Shown piece after piece: positions 45,068-54,202 of a stretch of 64,000 bases of DNA; the first letter of the stretch is position 1, and each line of letters begins with the position of its first letter. Source of the stretch: UBA2137 sp963740205 (GTDB lineage: Bacteria; Pseudomonadota; Alphaproteobacteria; Micavibrionales; Micavibrionaceae); NCBI GenBank assembly GCA_963740205.1, contig CAVUDD010000004.1, forward strand, positions 190,075 through 254,074, in the 5' to 3' direction. The notes below the pieces were generated by a model. It did not search any database. It was given only the letters and a program-made list of their open reading frames with translations, and was not told the DNA's origin. A program made the translations under genes and the position numbers.

Positions 45068-45529
45068 ATGAAAACATACTCAGCAAAACCAGCAGAGATT
45101 GAGAAGAAATGGCTTCTTGTTGATGCAGAAGGTGTAACGCTTGGTCGTTTGGCATCACAGATTGCCATGCGTTTGCGCGGTAAGCACAAGCCAATGTTCA
45201 CACCTCACATGGATTGTGGTGATAACGTGATCGTTATTAACGCAGAGAAAGTCCGCCTTACTGGTCGTAAGCGCGAACAGGATAAATACTACTGGCACAC
45301 AGGCTATCCTGGTGGGATTAAAGAACGCTCCAAAGGTCAAATCTTGGATGGCGATCACCCAGAGCGTGTTATCGAGAAAGCCGTAGAGCGTATGTTGCCT
45401 AAAGGCCCATTGGGTCGTCAGGTTTTTAAAAACTTGCGTGTGTATCCTGGTACAGAGCACCCACATGAAGCGCAACAGCCAGAAATTCTGGACATTGCCG
45501 CCATGAACCCAAAAAACAAAAGAGGATAA
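45068..45529 (+). CDS. rplM: 50S ribosomal protein L13
   Basis: A 153-residue protein: KWLLVDAEGVTLGRLASQIA, LRGKHKPMFTPHMDCGDNVI and VERMLPKGPLGRQVFKNLRV are typical of L13. Followed after 3 bases by rpsI, as in most bacteria. Confidence 0.98.
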   Translation: MKTYSAKPAEIEKKWLLVDAEGVTLGRLASQIAMRLRGKHKPMFTPHMDCGDNVIVINAEKVRLTGRKREQDKYYWHTGYPGGIKERSKGQILDGDHPERVIEKAVERMLPKGPLGRQVFKNLRVYPGTEHPHEAQQPEILDIAAMNPKNKRG

Positions 45530-45532
45530 GTC

Positions 45533-46084
45533 ATGACAAAAGCTAAAGAAGAAAAATTGACTGATTTGAATGATTTGGGTGAAGCGATTGCTGCGGAAGC
45601 CAAAACAGACACAAAAGACGCTAAAGTTGAGACAACAGATGCAAAGGCAGAAACTGCTGATGCTACTCCTGAAAAACGCGAACCTAAGCGTGACGATCTT
45701 GGTCGTGCATACGCAACTGGTCGTCGTAAGGATGCTGTTGCTCGTGTATGGATTAAGCCTGGTAAAGGTAAGGTTACTGTGAATGGTATCGAGCAAGCAG
45801 AATATTTCGGTCGTAAGACACATTTGCTTGTTATCAATCAGCCATTCTTGATTACTGACCGCGTTGGTCAGTTTGATGTGAACTGCACTGTTAAAGGTGG
45901 CGGTAAATCAGGTCAAGCTGGTGCTTTGCGTCACGGTATCTCACGCGCTCTTGAAAATTACGAGCCAGAGTTGAGACCTTCACTGAAAACAGCAGGAATG
46001 TTGACACGTGACTCACGTGTGGTCGAGCGTAAGAAGGTTGGTCTTCACAAAGCTCGTCGTTCCAAGCAGTGGGCGAAGCGTTAA
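45533..46084 (+). CDS. rpsI: 30S ribosomal protein S9 with N-terminal extension
   Basis: 183 residues; the S9 domain begins at GRAYATGRRKDAVARVW (near residue 60) and ends in KARRSKQWAKR. The first 55 or so residues are a charged, repetitive, Ala/Glu/Thr/Lys-rich extension (for example TKDAKVETTDAKAET) absent from standard 130-residue S9; extensions of this kind occur in some alphaproteobacteria. Confidence 0.97.
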   Translation: MTKAKEEKLTDLNDLGEAIAAEAKTDTKDAKVETTDAKAETADATPEKREPKRDDLGRAYATGRRKDAVARVWIKPGKGKVTVNGIEQAEYFGRKTHLLVINQPFLITDRVGQFDVNCTVKGGGKSGQAGALRHGISRALENYEPELRPSLKTAGMLTRDSRVVERKKVGLHKARRSKQWAKR

Positions 46085-46109
46085 GTTTTACACGATACAG
46101 ATTTCAAGA

Positions 46110-46134
46110 AAGCCGGTTTTTACCGGCTTTTTTA
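46110..46134 (+). terminator. Intrinsic terminator after rpsI
   Basis: AAGCCGGT (46110-46117) pairs with ACCGGCTT (46122-46129), followed by T residues. Confidence 0.85.
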
Positions 46135-46225
46135 TTGTGTGCGCCCCAGACACTACTTGTAATATGGCGCGTTTTACGTCAATCTTGTGTTCTGAATTTT
46201 GACCAACTGTGATGAGTATCTTCAA

Positions 46226-46810
46226 ATGACATTTCATTTACCATCTGTTTCTAAAGGCGTTCTGCTTGGACTTGTTGTTCTTGCATTACCAGCTTGCGAC
46301 ACATTAAGGCAGTTTTCTGCCGATGGTCACAGTGACGGTACATATCGTGGAAACAGTTATTCATCAACACGCGCAAATTATGTGCCGGGTGTTGTTTATC
46401 CTGATGCGCAGGGAAATGAACTGGGCTATCAGGCATTGGGACGTGACCTATCAGATGGCAGTGTCGAAATTTATTCTCTTGGTGGTCCTGAATTTGTAAC
46501 GGCACAACAACAAAGACCAGCACCATTGGACAGCTATCCTGTGAATGAAGGTATACCGACGAATGATTCAAGCGTAGTGGTTTATGATTTAGGTGGGGCA
46601 GTCGTGGCGCAACAGACAGTTGTTGAGACTGGTGTTATTTTGCCACCACCAACAGGTACAAATCGTTATCCTTCACCTTTTGTAGCGACAAATGATCCGA
46701 CAACAATAATTGCAACTGCGCCACCTGTGCAGGAAGTAGTTGTCGAGAGAACTGTTACAACAGTTGAAAGCTCGCCAATTACTGCACCAACGATGACTGG
46801 CCCGCAGTAA
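46226..46810 (+). CDS. Hypothetical lipoprotein
   Basis: About 194 residues from ATG 46226, which gives a lipoprotein signal (GVLLGLVVLALPAC, Cys near residue 24); an upstream in-frame start at 46199 would weaken it. The mature part is low-complexity, rich in T, V, P and Q, with YPDAQGNELGYQALGRDLSD and EIYSLGGPEFVTAQQQ. Unrecognised envelope protein. Confidence 0.72.
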   Translation: MTFHLPSVSKGVLLGLVVLALPACDTLRQFSADGHSDGTYRGNSYSSTRANYVPGVVYPDAQGNELGYQALGRDLSDGSVEIYSLGGPEFVTAQQQRPAPLDSYPVNEGIPTNDSSVVVYDLGGAVVAQQTVVETGVILPPPTGTNRYPSPFVATNDPTTIIATAPPVQEVVVERTVTTVESSPITAPTMTGPQ

Positions 46811-46925
46811 ATTAAATTCAAGCTTTATCCCTTGTTATTACATCTGTGTTTCAGTGGTTTCCTTGTGGGAATCGCATTGACGCATTAGAGTTTAGAGGCT
46901 TTAAATCACGCGGAAAGATAAACCT

Positions 46926-47918
46926 ATGACTGATGATTTCTCAATGGATCGTAACCTTGCACTCGAAGTTGTGCGTGTCACCGAGGCAGCGGCTCTTTCT
47001 GCTTCACGCGAAGTTGGACGAGGGGATGAAAAGGCTGCCGATAAGGCCGCTGTGGATTCTATGCGCTCTGCACTTAACTCTCTTCATATTCAAGGACGAG
47101 TTGTCATTGGTGAAGGGGAGCGTGACGAGGCACCTATGCTTTACATTGGTGAGGAGGTAGGTCGTGGCGAAGGCCCAAAGGTAGATATTGCGCTTGACCC
47201 ATTAGAGGGCACAACCATCACAGCTAAAGGCGGTTATAACGCAATGGCGGTTGTCGCGATGGCGGATGAGGGCGGTTTTTTGAACGCGCCCGACACGTAT
47301 ATGCAAAAACTTGCTGTTGGGCCCGGTGTTGAACTGGACAAGGATGATTTGGATGCGCCAATAGCCGATGTTCTAAGGCGTGTCGCCAAACAAAAGGATA
47401 TAGATATTGAGGATATGATGGTTTGTATTATGGATCGTCCACGCCACAATGACTTGATAAGCGATGTCCGTGCGGCGGGCGCCCGCATTACGTTGATACA
47501 AGATGGTGATGTTGCGGCAGTTATTGCAACCACCAGACCAGATAAAGGGATTGATGTTTATGTGGGAACAGGTGGAGCGCCAGAGGGGGTTCTTGCCGCA
47601 GCAGCCCTTCGATGTACAGGCGGGGATATGTTGGGCCGTTTGGTGTTCAGAAATGATGATGAAAAGGCGCGTGCTCAAAAATGGGGTATTACCAATTATG
47701 ATGCGGTTTATGGTCTTCGTGATTTGGCTAAATCAGATAATGTTATGTTTGCCGCCACAGGCGTAACGGAGGGGACAATGCTTCGCGGTGTAAGACGCTT
47801 TTCAAAAGGTGCGGAAACACATTCGCTTGTGATGAGATCGCTATCGGGCACTATGCGCGAGATTACCGCAACGCATAACTTTAAACGTAAAACTGGCTTT
47901 TACGGTGGCGCGGATTAA
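46926..47918 (+). CDS. glpX: Fructose-1,6-bisphosphatase class II
   Basis: A 330-residue GlpX enzyme of gluconeogenesis. VVIGEGERDEAPMLYIGEEV and DIALDPLEGTTITAKGGYNA are the metal-binding motifs; GTGGAPEGVLAAAALRC is typical. It overlaps the next gene by one base. Opposes the pfkA product encoded at 7.6 kb. Confidence 0.96.
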   Translation: MTDDFSMDRNLALEVVRVTEAAALSASREVGRGDEKAADKAAVDSMRSALNSLHIQGRVVIGEGERDEAPMLYIGEEVGRGEGPKVDIALDPLEGTTITAKGGYNAMAVVAMADEGGFLNAPDTYMQKLAVGPGVELDKDDLDAPIADVLRRVAKQKDIDIEDMMVCIMDRPRHNDLISDVRAAGARITLIQDGDVAAVIATTRPDKGIDVYVGTGGAPEGVLAAAALRCTGGDMLGRLVFRNDDEKARAQKWGITNYDAVYGLRDLAKSDNVMFAATGVTEGTMLRGVRRFSKGAETHSLVMRSLSGTMREITATHNFKRKTGFYGGAD

Positions 47919-48601
47919 TGTCGAATGAAGTCTTAGCAATATTAGTGGCCATATTTTTCATGTCTTGTGCCGTTGGTGCGCATAAACTTGGGCGTAACTG
48001 GCTTCAGGCGTTTATTTCCATTTCCTATATTATTACAATTTGTATTGCGACGAAGTTCTTTGATTTCTTTGGTGTTGCGGCCTCTGCTGGTGCAATTACC
48101 TATGCAGGTATTTTTCTGGCAACAGATATAATGACGGAAAAATACGGCAAGCAAGCAGGCTATCAAACTGTGCGCATAAGTTTTGCTGTTGGATTGTTGT
48201 TTGTGGCGATAACACAATTAACCCTGATATTTGATCCTATGGATATGTCGCGGGCTATGTCAGATGCAATGGATGTTGTGTTTGGAAGTACGGTCAGATT
48301 ACTTTTGGCTGGTTACACGGTCTACCTAATTGCACAGCATTTCGACGTTTGGCTTTATCATAAAATTGATGTTTGGACGGGTGGTAAATATCTGTGGCTC
48401 AGAAATAATGGCAGTACCATTACCTCTCAAATTCTAGATTCTGTGCTTTTCTTTACATTGGCGTTTTATGGAACAATGCCAAATGATGTGTTTGTACAGG
48501 TTCTTCTTGTTGGACTGGGAATGAAAATTGTAATTGCTCTATGTGATACTCCGTTCATGTATCTCAGTAAAAAAATAACCCCTCTGGATGAAAAAGCCTG
48601 A
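47918..48601 (+). CDS. yhhQ: Queuosine precursor transporter (YhhQ/VUT family)
   Basis: A 227-residue membrane protein with about six membrane segments. ITYAGIFLATDIMTEKYGKQ near residue 55 and WLRNNGSTITSQILDSVLFF near residue 165 are the signatures of the VUT family, which imports preQ0/preQ1. Overlaps glpX and recJ by one base each. Confidence 0.9.
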   Translation: MSNEVLAILVAIFFMSCAVGAHKLGRNWLQAFISISYIITICIATKFFDFFGVAASAGAITYAGIFLATDIMTEKYGKQAGYQTVRISFAVGLLFVAITQLTLIFDPMDMSRAMSDAMDVVFGSTVRLLLAGYTVYLIAQHFDVWLYHKIDVWTGGKYLWLRNNGSTITSQILDSVLFFTLAFYGTMPNDVFVQVLLVGLGMKIVIALCDTPFMYLSKKITPLDEKA

Positions 48602-50439
48602 TGTCTGAAATTGTGCTCAACGTTTCCAAATCTGTAATGAATACCAAATGGGTGTTTCAGGACACTGATGATGGGCAGGTCTCAAGGTTGATGCAGGCGC
48701 ATGGCTTGCCCGAAATGATTGCGCGTATGTTGGTGGCGCGTAACGTTGATGAGAATTCAGTCGAAGCATTTTTGCGCCCACGTTTGGGAGAGCATTTCCC
48801 CGATCCATTTTCACTCAAGGATATGAAGCCTTTTTGCGAATGGTTGGCGGACTCTCTTGAGGCTGGGAAGAAAGTTGGCGTATTTGGTGATTTCGATGTT
48901 GATGGATCAAGCTCAACCGCCATCTTTGTAAAGTTTTTTCGTCATATCGGATATGAAGTTCCTTTTTATATTCCTGATCGTCTCACTGAGGGCTACGGCC
49001 CCTCAATTAATGCAATGCAGTCATTAAAGGAACAGGGCGCAAACATTGTTTTGATTGCAGATTGCGGGACAACATCATTTGACGTGATAGAGCAAGGGCG
49101 TGCTATTGGTTTGGATATTGTTGTTTTTGACCATCACGAAACTGAGGACGAATTACCCGATACTAATTTCCTTATTAATCCGAAGCGTAAAGATGATGAT
49201 AGCGGGTTGGATATGTTATGTGCCGCTGCAGTTTGCTTTTTGGCTTGTGTTGGGTTGAATACCGTTCTGCGTGATCGCGGTTTTTACAAAGAAAAAGGCA
49301 TTGAGCAAGCGCCTTTAAAGAACTGGCTGGATATTATTGCTTTGGCAACAATCTGTGACATGGTGCCGTTACTTGGGGCTAACCGTTTATTTGTACGCTA
49401 TGGCTTTCAACAAATGGCACAAACCGAAAATATTGGATTGCAGGCATTGCTCTCTGTGTGTGGCATTAAGGGTGATCCATCTGTAATGCATGCTGGGTTT
49501 GCATTGGGCCCTCGTATTAATGCCGGGTCTCGTATACATGATGCCTCGCTAGGAGCTAAATTACTCTCTGCAACAGACATGGAAACAGCCAGCACCATTG
49601 CTTGGACCTTGAATGACTGTAATGACAAGCGCAAAGAGATACAGTCGAGCATGATGCAAGAGGCTATTGGTCAGATCACAGCAGTAGATGGTGATAAAGA
49701 CTCCCTTATCTTTGCAGCCAATGAAGGTTGGCATGCTGGATTATCAGGATTGGTAGCAGGTCAAATCAAAGAAAGATTTGGTAAGCCTGCGGTTATTGTG
49801 ACCTTTGCCGAGAATGAAAAAGGTGAGCTTGAGGGACGTGGTTCGGGACGCTCTGTGCCTGGTATAAATATGGCAGCGGCATTTATTGATGCACGAAATG
49901 AAGGCTTGGTTCTCAAGGGTGGTGGGCACGCAATGGCCGGTGGGTTTACTGTTCTTCCTGAAAAAATTGATGAATTAAAAACCTATCTTTCTTCTCATGT
50001 AGAAAAACAACTCAATGGTCAGGAAATTGTACCCGAACAATTGGTGGATACGCTTGCAAGTGTCTCTGCCGTTAAAACCGAATTTGTGAAAATTATAGAT
50101 GAAAATGGCGGGCCATATGGTCAGGGTAATCCCGAGCCGTTATTTGTGGTACCGAGTGCGCGCATTCAAATGGTGAAGATAGTTGGTAAAGATCACGTCA
50201 GTTGCCGTATATCCGATGTCGAGGGGGGTGCTTCTATAAAGGCAATTGCCTTTCGCGCAACGGGGACACCTTTGGGTAAATTACTTTTGGATCAATCTCG
50301 TGATATTACTGTTCATCTGCTTGGGCATTTCAAAATCAATGAATGGCAAGGGCGTGAGAGCGTAGATTTCATTATTAAGGATGCCGCCTTTGCTAATGAA
50401 GCACATAAGAATCAGCAAGAAAAAAAGCTGTTTGCCTGA
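48601..50439 (+). CDS. recJ: Single-strand DNA-specific exonuclease RecJ
   Basis: A 612-residue DHH-family 5'-3' exonuclease. GVFGDFDVDGSSSTAIFVKF (motif I, with DFDVDG where DYDVDG is common), IADCGTTS (II), VFDHHETEDELPD (III, DHH) and the DHHA1 part GRGSGRSVPGINM and KGGGHAMAGGF are all present. End of the glpX-yhhQ-recJ operon. Confidence 0.96.
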   Translation: MSEIVLNVSKSVMNTKWVFQDTDDGQVSRLMQAHGLPEMIARMLVARNVDENSVEAFLRPRLGEHFPDPFSLKDMKPFCEWLADSLEAGKKVGVFGDFDVDGSSSTAIFVKFFRHIGYEVPFYIPDRLTEGYGPSINAMQSLKEQGANIVLIADCGTTSFDVIEQGRAIGLDIVVFDHHETEDELPDTNFLINPKRKDDDSGLDMLCAAAVCFLACVGLNTVLRDRGFYKEKGIEQAPLKNWLDIIALATICDMVPLLGANRLFVRYGFQQMAQTENIGLQALLSVCGIKGDPSVMHAGFALGPRINAGSRIHDASLGAKLLSATDMETASTIAWTLNDCNDKRKEIQSSMMQEAIGQITAVDGDKDSLIFAANEGWHAGLSGLVAGQIKERFGKPAVIVTFAENEKGELEGRGSGRSVPGINMAAAFIDARNEGLVLKGGGHAMAGGFTVLPEKIDELKTYLSSHVEKQLNGQEIVPEQLVDTLASVSAVKTEFVKIIDENGGPYGQGNPEPLFVVPSARIQMVKIVGKDHVSCRISDVEGGASIKAIAFRATGTPLGKLLLDQSRDITVHLLGHFKINEWQGRESVDFIIKDAAFANEAHKNQQEKKLFA

Positions 50440-50442
50440 AAG

Positions 50443-51084
50443 CTACCAGTTGAGTAGTTTTTTACCGAAAATGGCACCTAGGCCAGTAAGCGCTAAAACC
50501 CCAAAACCATAAAATCCTAGAATATAAAGAACGCCATCCATATTACAGTGAAGGGCATAGCCTGTCGCTGCAATATTTGCTGATGTAAAACCAGATAGCG
50601 CCCCCAGTAAAACAGGGCGTGTTGATGCTGTTTTCTTTAGCCAGAACTTCCAGAATGCAAAAGTCAGAAGCATGCCACCAACAATTGTAACCATCAGACA
50701 TGAGGTAGCAGAAGATTTTCCAAGGCTGTCACTTATCTGAGCCAATGAAATATTAGGATATTGTATGATGGTCTGCCATGTCATTAACGCTATTGAAAGT
50801 ACGATAAAGCCCAGTGTTATAGTAGATAGTCTACCCTGTGGTCTTGAAAGGCTACTCATAGCGTATAGTCCACCTAGAGAGGCAAGAAGAAAGATAGCTG
50901 GTTTCCAAAAGATAGAACCGCTGTCTAAGGCAGATTTGTAATCTACTCTTAGGCCAAAAACAGAGAGAACAACAAATGCAAATATCATAAGCGTAAGCGC
51001 ATAAAAACCGTAAAGGTTTCTATTCTTTAATGCCTTTGTTGGCGTTAGGTTATCAACCAATGTATCTATAACTGGATTGCTCAT
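50443..51084 (-). CDS. nrsF: NrsF-like anti-sigma factor (DUF1109)
   Basis: A 213-residue protein with six hydrophobic segments and a cytoplasmic N-terminus. Two cysteines only, C129 (SSATSCL) and C180 (ALHCNMD), sit at the positions of the metal-sensing pair of Caulobacter NrsF. It overlaps the sigma gene by 4 bases. By analogy it holds the ECF sigma factor until metal or redox stress releases it. DUF1109 assignment is firm; sensing is inferred. Confidence 0.85.
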   Translation of the reverse strand: MSNPVIDTLVDNLTPTKALKNRNLYGFYALTLMIFAFVVLSVFGLRVDYKSALDSGSIFWKPAIFLLASLGGLYAMSSLSRPQGRLSTITLGFIVLSIALMTWQTIIQYPNISLAQISDSLGKSSATSCLMVTIVGGMLLTFAFWKFWLKKTASTRPVLLGALSGFTSANIAATGYALHCNMDGVLYILGFYGFGVLALTGLGAIFGKKLLNW

Positions 51085-51578
51085 GCTTTATTCTTCTTTG
51101 CTAGTTTTTGCATCTTTTGCATGCCTCTATGTACCATAACTTTTACTGATGATGGGCTATGCCCGGTTCTTTCTGAAATATCTGCAACACTCAACTCCTC
51201 AAGCTTCATCATGCGAATAATTTTAGCCTGTTCAGAAGGAATTTGGCTTAACATTGTTTCAACATCATGCGAGGCATTCTCGGCATCATCTGTATGAGGG
51301 GAGCTAACATCTTCAGGTAATTCAACGTGTATGTGACGACCTGTTTTCCGAAAATGATCAATCATCCGGTATTTGGCAATCGCAGCAATCCATGGCCCAA
51401 ATTTTTGGTCTGGATCAAAAGTTTGCATTTTTGTATGAAGTGCCATCATTGTTTCCTGTACAAGATCCTCTATATGAGGCTCTGCCACTCTTTTTCTGTA
51501 ATAAGCTGTTAGCCAGCCATGTAATTCCGTTAATAAAAGACGATAAGCATTTTTGTCACCTTCGAGGGTGGCAGACAT
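51081..51578 (-). CDS. sigF: ECF sigma factor (SigF-like)
   Basis: Region 2 shows HIEDLVQETMMALHTKM and KFGPWIAAIAKYRMIDHFRK; region 4 shows EELSVADISERTGHSPSSVK. The frame is open to an ATG at 51668, but a promoter matching that of the bufferin operon lies inside this stretch (51602-51629), so transcription would start near 51,595 and the first usable start is ATG 51578, giving 165 residues, normal for the group. A GGAGGG at 51618-51623 belongs to the promoter spacer. Overlaps nrsF. Confidence 0.85.
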   Translation of the reverse strand: MSATLEGDKNAYRLLLTELHGWLTAYYRKRVAEPHIEDLVQETMMALHTKMQTFDPDQKFGPWIAAIAKYRMIDHFRKTGRHIHVELPEDVSSPHTDDAENASHDVETMLSQIPSEQAKIIRMMKLEELSVADISERTGHSPSSVKVMVHRGMQKMQKLAKKNKA

Positions 51579-51601
51579 CCATTCGTCCCATCTATTACTG
51601 T

Positions 51602-51629
51602 TATACGGCTGCAAGTTCCCTCCGGTTAC
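51602..51629 (-). promoter_or_regulatory. ECF promoter of sigF-nrsF (autoregulation)
   Basis: On the minus strand, GTAACC (51629-51624), exactly 16 bases, CGTATA (51607-51602). Identical architecture to the plus-strand promoter 45 bases away, and like the GTAACC -35 known for SigF-type ECF factors. Confidence 0.72.
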
Positions 51630-51673
51630 ATTCTCTTTATAAAAAAAAGAAAAAATAATTTTTTGCATACGGT

Positions 51674-51701
51674 GTAACCAAAAGAGACGCGCTTACGTAT
51701 T
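51674..51701 (+). promoter_or_regulatory. ECF promoter of the bufferin operon
   Basis: GTAACC (51674-51679), 16-base spacer, CGTATT (51696-51701), about 105 bases upstream of the bufA start codon. Divergent from the matching promoter of the sigma gene. Confidence 0.78.
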
Positions 51702-51805
51702 ACACCACTGAACACGGCAACAATGTTTGTGTTCCTCTGACAAACTAAATAAAACTCAGTGAATTGTCTATAAAACTTAAACTGTAATCTTGAAAGGATT
51801 TAAAA

Positions 51806-52069
51806 ATGACTATTTCAAAAAAACTAATGACAACAGCAGCTCTTGCAACTTTTGTAGCGGGTGCAAGCTTTATTGCCTCAGATGCTAATGCTGGAAAAGC
51901 AGGCTATGAGAAATGTGCAGGTGTTGTTGAAGCTGGTCAAAATGACTGTGGCGCTAACGGTCACAGCTGTGCGGGACAAGCTAAAACAGATGGTGATGCT
52001 AACGAGTGGATCTACCTTCCTGAAGGCTCATGTGACAAGATTGTGGGTGGTAAGGTAGTAGAAGGTTAA
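51806..52069 (+). CDS. bufA1: Bufferin precursor peptide (DUF2282, BufA1-like)
   Basis: An 87-residue secreted precursor: signal peptide about residues 1-29 (LATFVAGASFIASDANA), then a small core with four cysteines, C37, C48, C55 and C76 (EKCAG, NDCGANGHSCAGQ, GSCDKI), the DUF2282 pattern. In characterised bufferins the enzyme encoded next converts core cysteines to thiooxazole-type heterocycles and the product binds copper in the periplasm. AAAGGA ribosome site is seen before ATG 51806. Family assignment firm, metal role by analogy. Confidence 0.88.
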   Translation: MTISKKLMTTAALATFVAGASFIASDANAGKAGYEKCAGVVEAGQNDCGANGHSCAGQAKTDGDANEWIYLPEGSCDKIVGGKVVEG

Positions 52070-52105
52070 TTTTTTATCACTCCACTAGGAAGGAAGTTGC
52101 GTATC

Positions 52106-52978
52106 ATGTTTAAAGGTTCTCTTACTAAATCTGGTATCGGATTGAGCTCTCCTCATGTGCGTGATTTCCTTTCTTCTTCTGAACATGATGTTGGATTTTT
52201 AGAAGTTCATACAGAAAATTATATCGGAGGAGGGAGACCTCGTGCTGATATTCTCCAGATAGCAAAAAATTATCCGATTTCTCTTCATTGTGTTGGTGCA
52301 TCATTAGGGCGTGCCGACGGTTTGGATAAAGATCACATTCAAAGAATTAAAAATTTAGCAGATGAAATTAATCCTGTTTTTATATCTGATCACCTTTCAT
52401 GGAGTGGGTACCAGCATACATATGTGCCTGATTTGTTACCCGTCCCATTCACCAACGAAGCTTTAAAAGTGTTTGTCGACCATGTATCCGAATTCCAGGA
52501 TATAGTTGGTCGTCAGATGTTGGTCGAAAACCCGTCCAACTATGTCGCGTTCAAGGATCTAGATTATTCAGAAATGGATTTTCTAAATGAAATATCGACC
52601 AGAACAGGGTGCGGTTTATTATTAGATATCAATAACATTAAAGTCAGTTCTCATAACTTGGGTTACGATCCGATTGAGTATTTGAACACAATTAAAGATG
52701 ATGGTCGCGTGAAAGAGATGCATTTGGCGGGCTATCAGGTGAATAAACTAGATAGCGGCGAAGAGGTGTATCTTGATACGCATGGAGCGCCTGTCTATGA
52801 AGCTGTTTGGGGATTATATGAATATGCACTTAAACGCTTTGGGGATACGTCAACTTTGATGGAGTGGGACACCGATGTCCCAGAGTTAGATATACTTTTA
52901 GCAGAGGCACAAAAAGCAGATGATATTAGGTTAGAAGCCAAGCAAAAGGGAGGGGTAGATAATGTCCTCGTTGCGTGA
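52106..52978 (+). CDS. bufB: MNIO-family DUF692 enzyme (BufB-like)
   Basis: About 290 residues from ATG 52106 (TTG 52097 is too close to AGGAAGGA). TIM-barrel multinuclear non-heme iron oxidase: GIGLSSPHVRDFL, FLEVHTENYI, ISLHCVGASLGRADGLD, FISDHLSWSG, MLVENPSNYVAF, LLLDINNIKVSSHNLG, EMHLAGYQ and LMEWDTDVPELD supply the His/Asp/Glu metal ligands. It modifies the cysteines of the bufferin precursor encoded just upstream. Overlaps the next gene by 17 bases. Confidence 0.92.
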   Translation: MFKGSLTKSGIGLSSPHVRDFLSSSEHDVGFLEVHTENYIGGGRPRADILQIAKNYPISLHCVGASLGRADGLDKDHIQRIKNLADEINPVFISDHLSWSGYQHTYVPDLLPVPFTNEALKVFVDHVSEFQDIVGRQMLVENPSNYVAFKDLDYSEMDFLNEISTRTGCGLLLDINNIKVSSHNLGYDPIEYLNTIKDDGRVKEMHLAGYQVNKLDSGEEVYLDTHGAPVYEAVWGLYEYALKRFGDTSTLMEWDTDVPELDILLAEAQKADDIRLEAKQKGGVDNVLVA

Positions 52979-53717
52979 GTTTCAAGCTGATTTCTTGAAC
53001 GATATTTACGATAGAACGTTTGAGAGCGCCAAGTATCTGACTGATGGTAAAGCAGGCGATAAAAAGCGTCTCCGCATTTATCGGAATAATGCTATTTTCA
53101 TTCTCTCGGAAAGCCTTTCGGAAACATTTCCTGTTCTTGAAAAATTGGTTGGTGAAAAGTTTTTCTTTATGTTGGCACGTGAGTATCTAGCAGAGTTTCC
53201 ACAGCCCTCAGGTAACCAGTTTTCATTTGGTGAACATCTGCCTTCATTTCTGCGTACATACGTCAAAGGCCTAATCATTCCTTATTTGTCTGACGTTGCT
53301 GCTTTGGAGTGGGCAAGGCACATAAGTTACTATGCCGACGACATTAAGTATTTAACTTTTGAAACTCTTACAAAGGAGATTTCAAAGGATGAGAATTATA
53401 TCTTAAAGCCCGCCGCTACAGCGCATCTTATAGATACTACTTATAATGTATTGGATATTTGGCAAGTACATCAAGCCGAGGATATTCATGAGATTACATT
53501 AGAAAAAAAAGCTCACTCTGTTCTCATATGGCGTACCCCTAATAATGAATTGAACATGATGAGGCTTAGTCCTCACATGGAACAATTTCTAAAATCTTGC
53601 AAAAAAGGCGATACGTTCATGTCTGTAATGACTGATCTAAGTTTGACTGAAGAGGGCCAAGAAAGTTTCCAATCCGAATTCGCGCGTCTTGTGGCTGCAG
53701 GAGTATTTACATCTTAA
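52962..53717 (+). CDS. bufC: DUF2063 partner protein (BufC-like)
   Basis: A 251-residue protein: FQADFLNDIYDRTFESAKYL and RLRIYRNNAIFILSESLSET form the DUF2063 N-terminal domain, which in MNIO systems binds and presents the precursor. Overlap with bufB indicates translational coupling. Confidence 0.88.
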   Translation: MSSLREFQADFLNDIYDRTFESAKYLTDGKAGDKKRLRIYRNNAIFILSESLSETFPVLEKLVGEKFFFMLAREYLAEFPQPSGNQFSFGEHLPSFLRTYVKGLIIPYLSDVAALEWARHISYYADDIKYLTFETLTKEISKDENYILKPAATAHLIDTTYNVLDIWQVHQAEDIHEITLEKKAHSVLIWRTPNNELNMMRLSPHMEQFLKSCKKGDTFMSVMTDLSLTEEGQESFQSEFARLVAAGVFTS

Positions 53718-53736
53718 CTTTCAAAAAGGAATAATT

Positions 53737-54177
53737 ATGTTTCATAAAATTTGTACACTTTGCGATAAATTTTACCCAGTAATTGGGTGGCTGCAATCTT
53801 TATCGTTGCTTGCAGCGCGTTTGTGGATAGCAAAAGTATTTTTCATGGCTGGTCTGACCAAAATTGATAACTGGAAAACAACGGTCACATTATTTGATTT
53901 TGAATATGGTGTACCTCTATTGCCACCTGAAGTGGCAGCTTACATGGCTACAGCTGGTGAGTTAATTTTGCCCGTCCTTCTTGTTTTAGGCCTATTTACG
54001 CCAGTTGCTGCAGTAGGGTTGTTTATTATGTCAGCCGTGATTGAAATCTTTGTATATCCCGGTACTACAGAGCATTATTACTGGTTGCTTCTGACCGCAA
54101 TTATAGCGACACATGGCAGTGGTAAGTTGGGATTAGACTATTGGATAAGAAAACGCTGTGGTAAGTGTGAGAAGTAA
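53737..54177 (+). CDS. DoxX family membrane protein
   Basis: About 146 residues from ATG 53737 (after AAAGGA). Four membrane segments; AARLWIAKVFFMAGLTKIDN near residue 25 and AGELILPVLLVLGLFTPVAA near residue 72 are typical DoxX. DoxX genes regularly close bufferin operons, and a C-terminal pair of cysteines (RCGKCEK) may bind metal. Confidence 0.88.
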   Translation: MFHKICTLCDKFYPVIGWLQSLSLLAARLWIAKVFFMAGLTKIDNWKTTVTLFDFEYGVPLLPPEVAAYMATAGELILPVLLVLGLFTPVAAVGLFIMSAVIEIFVYPGTTEHYYWLLLTAIIATHGSGKLGLDYWIRKRCGKCEK

Positions 54178-54202
54178 AATTTTATAAGTTTCTTATTGTC
54201 TT

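Noticed and set aside
45155..45837. Long minus-strand frames opposite rplM and rpsI
   Set aside because: They mirror strongly coding ribosomal protein genes and encode Phe/Cys/Ser-rich nonsense without a ribosome site.
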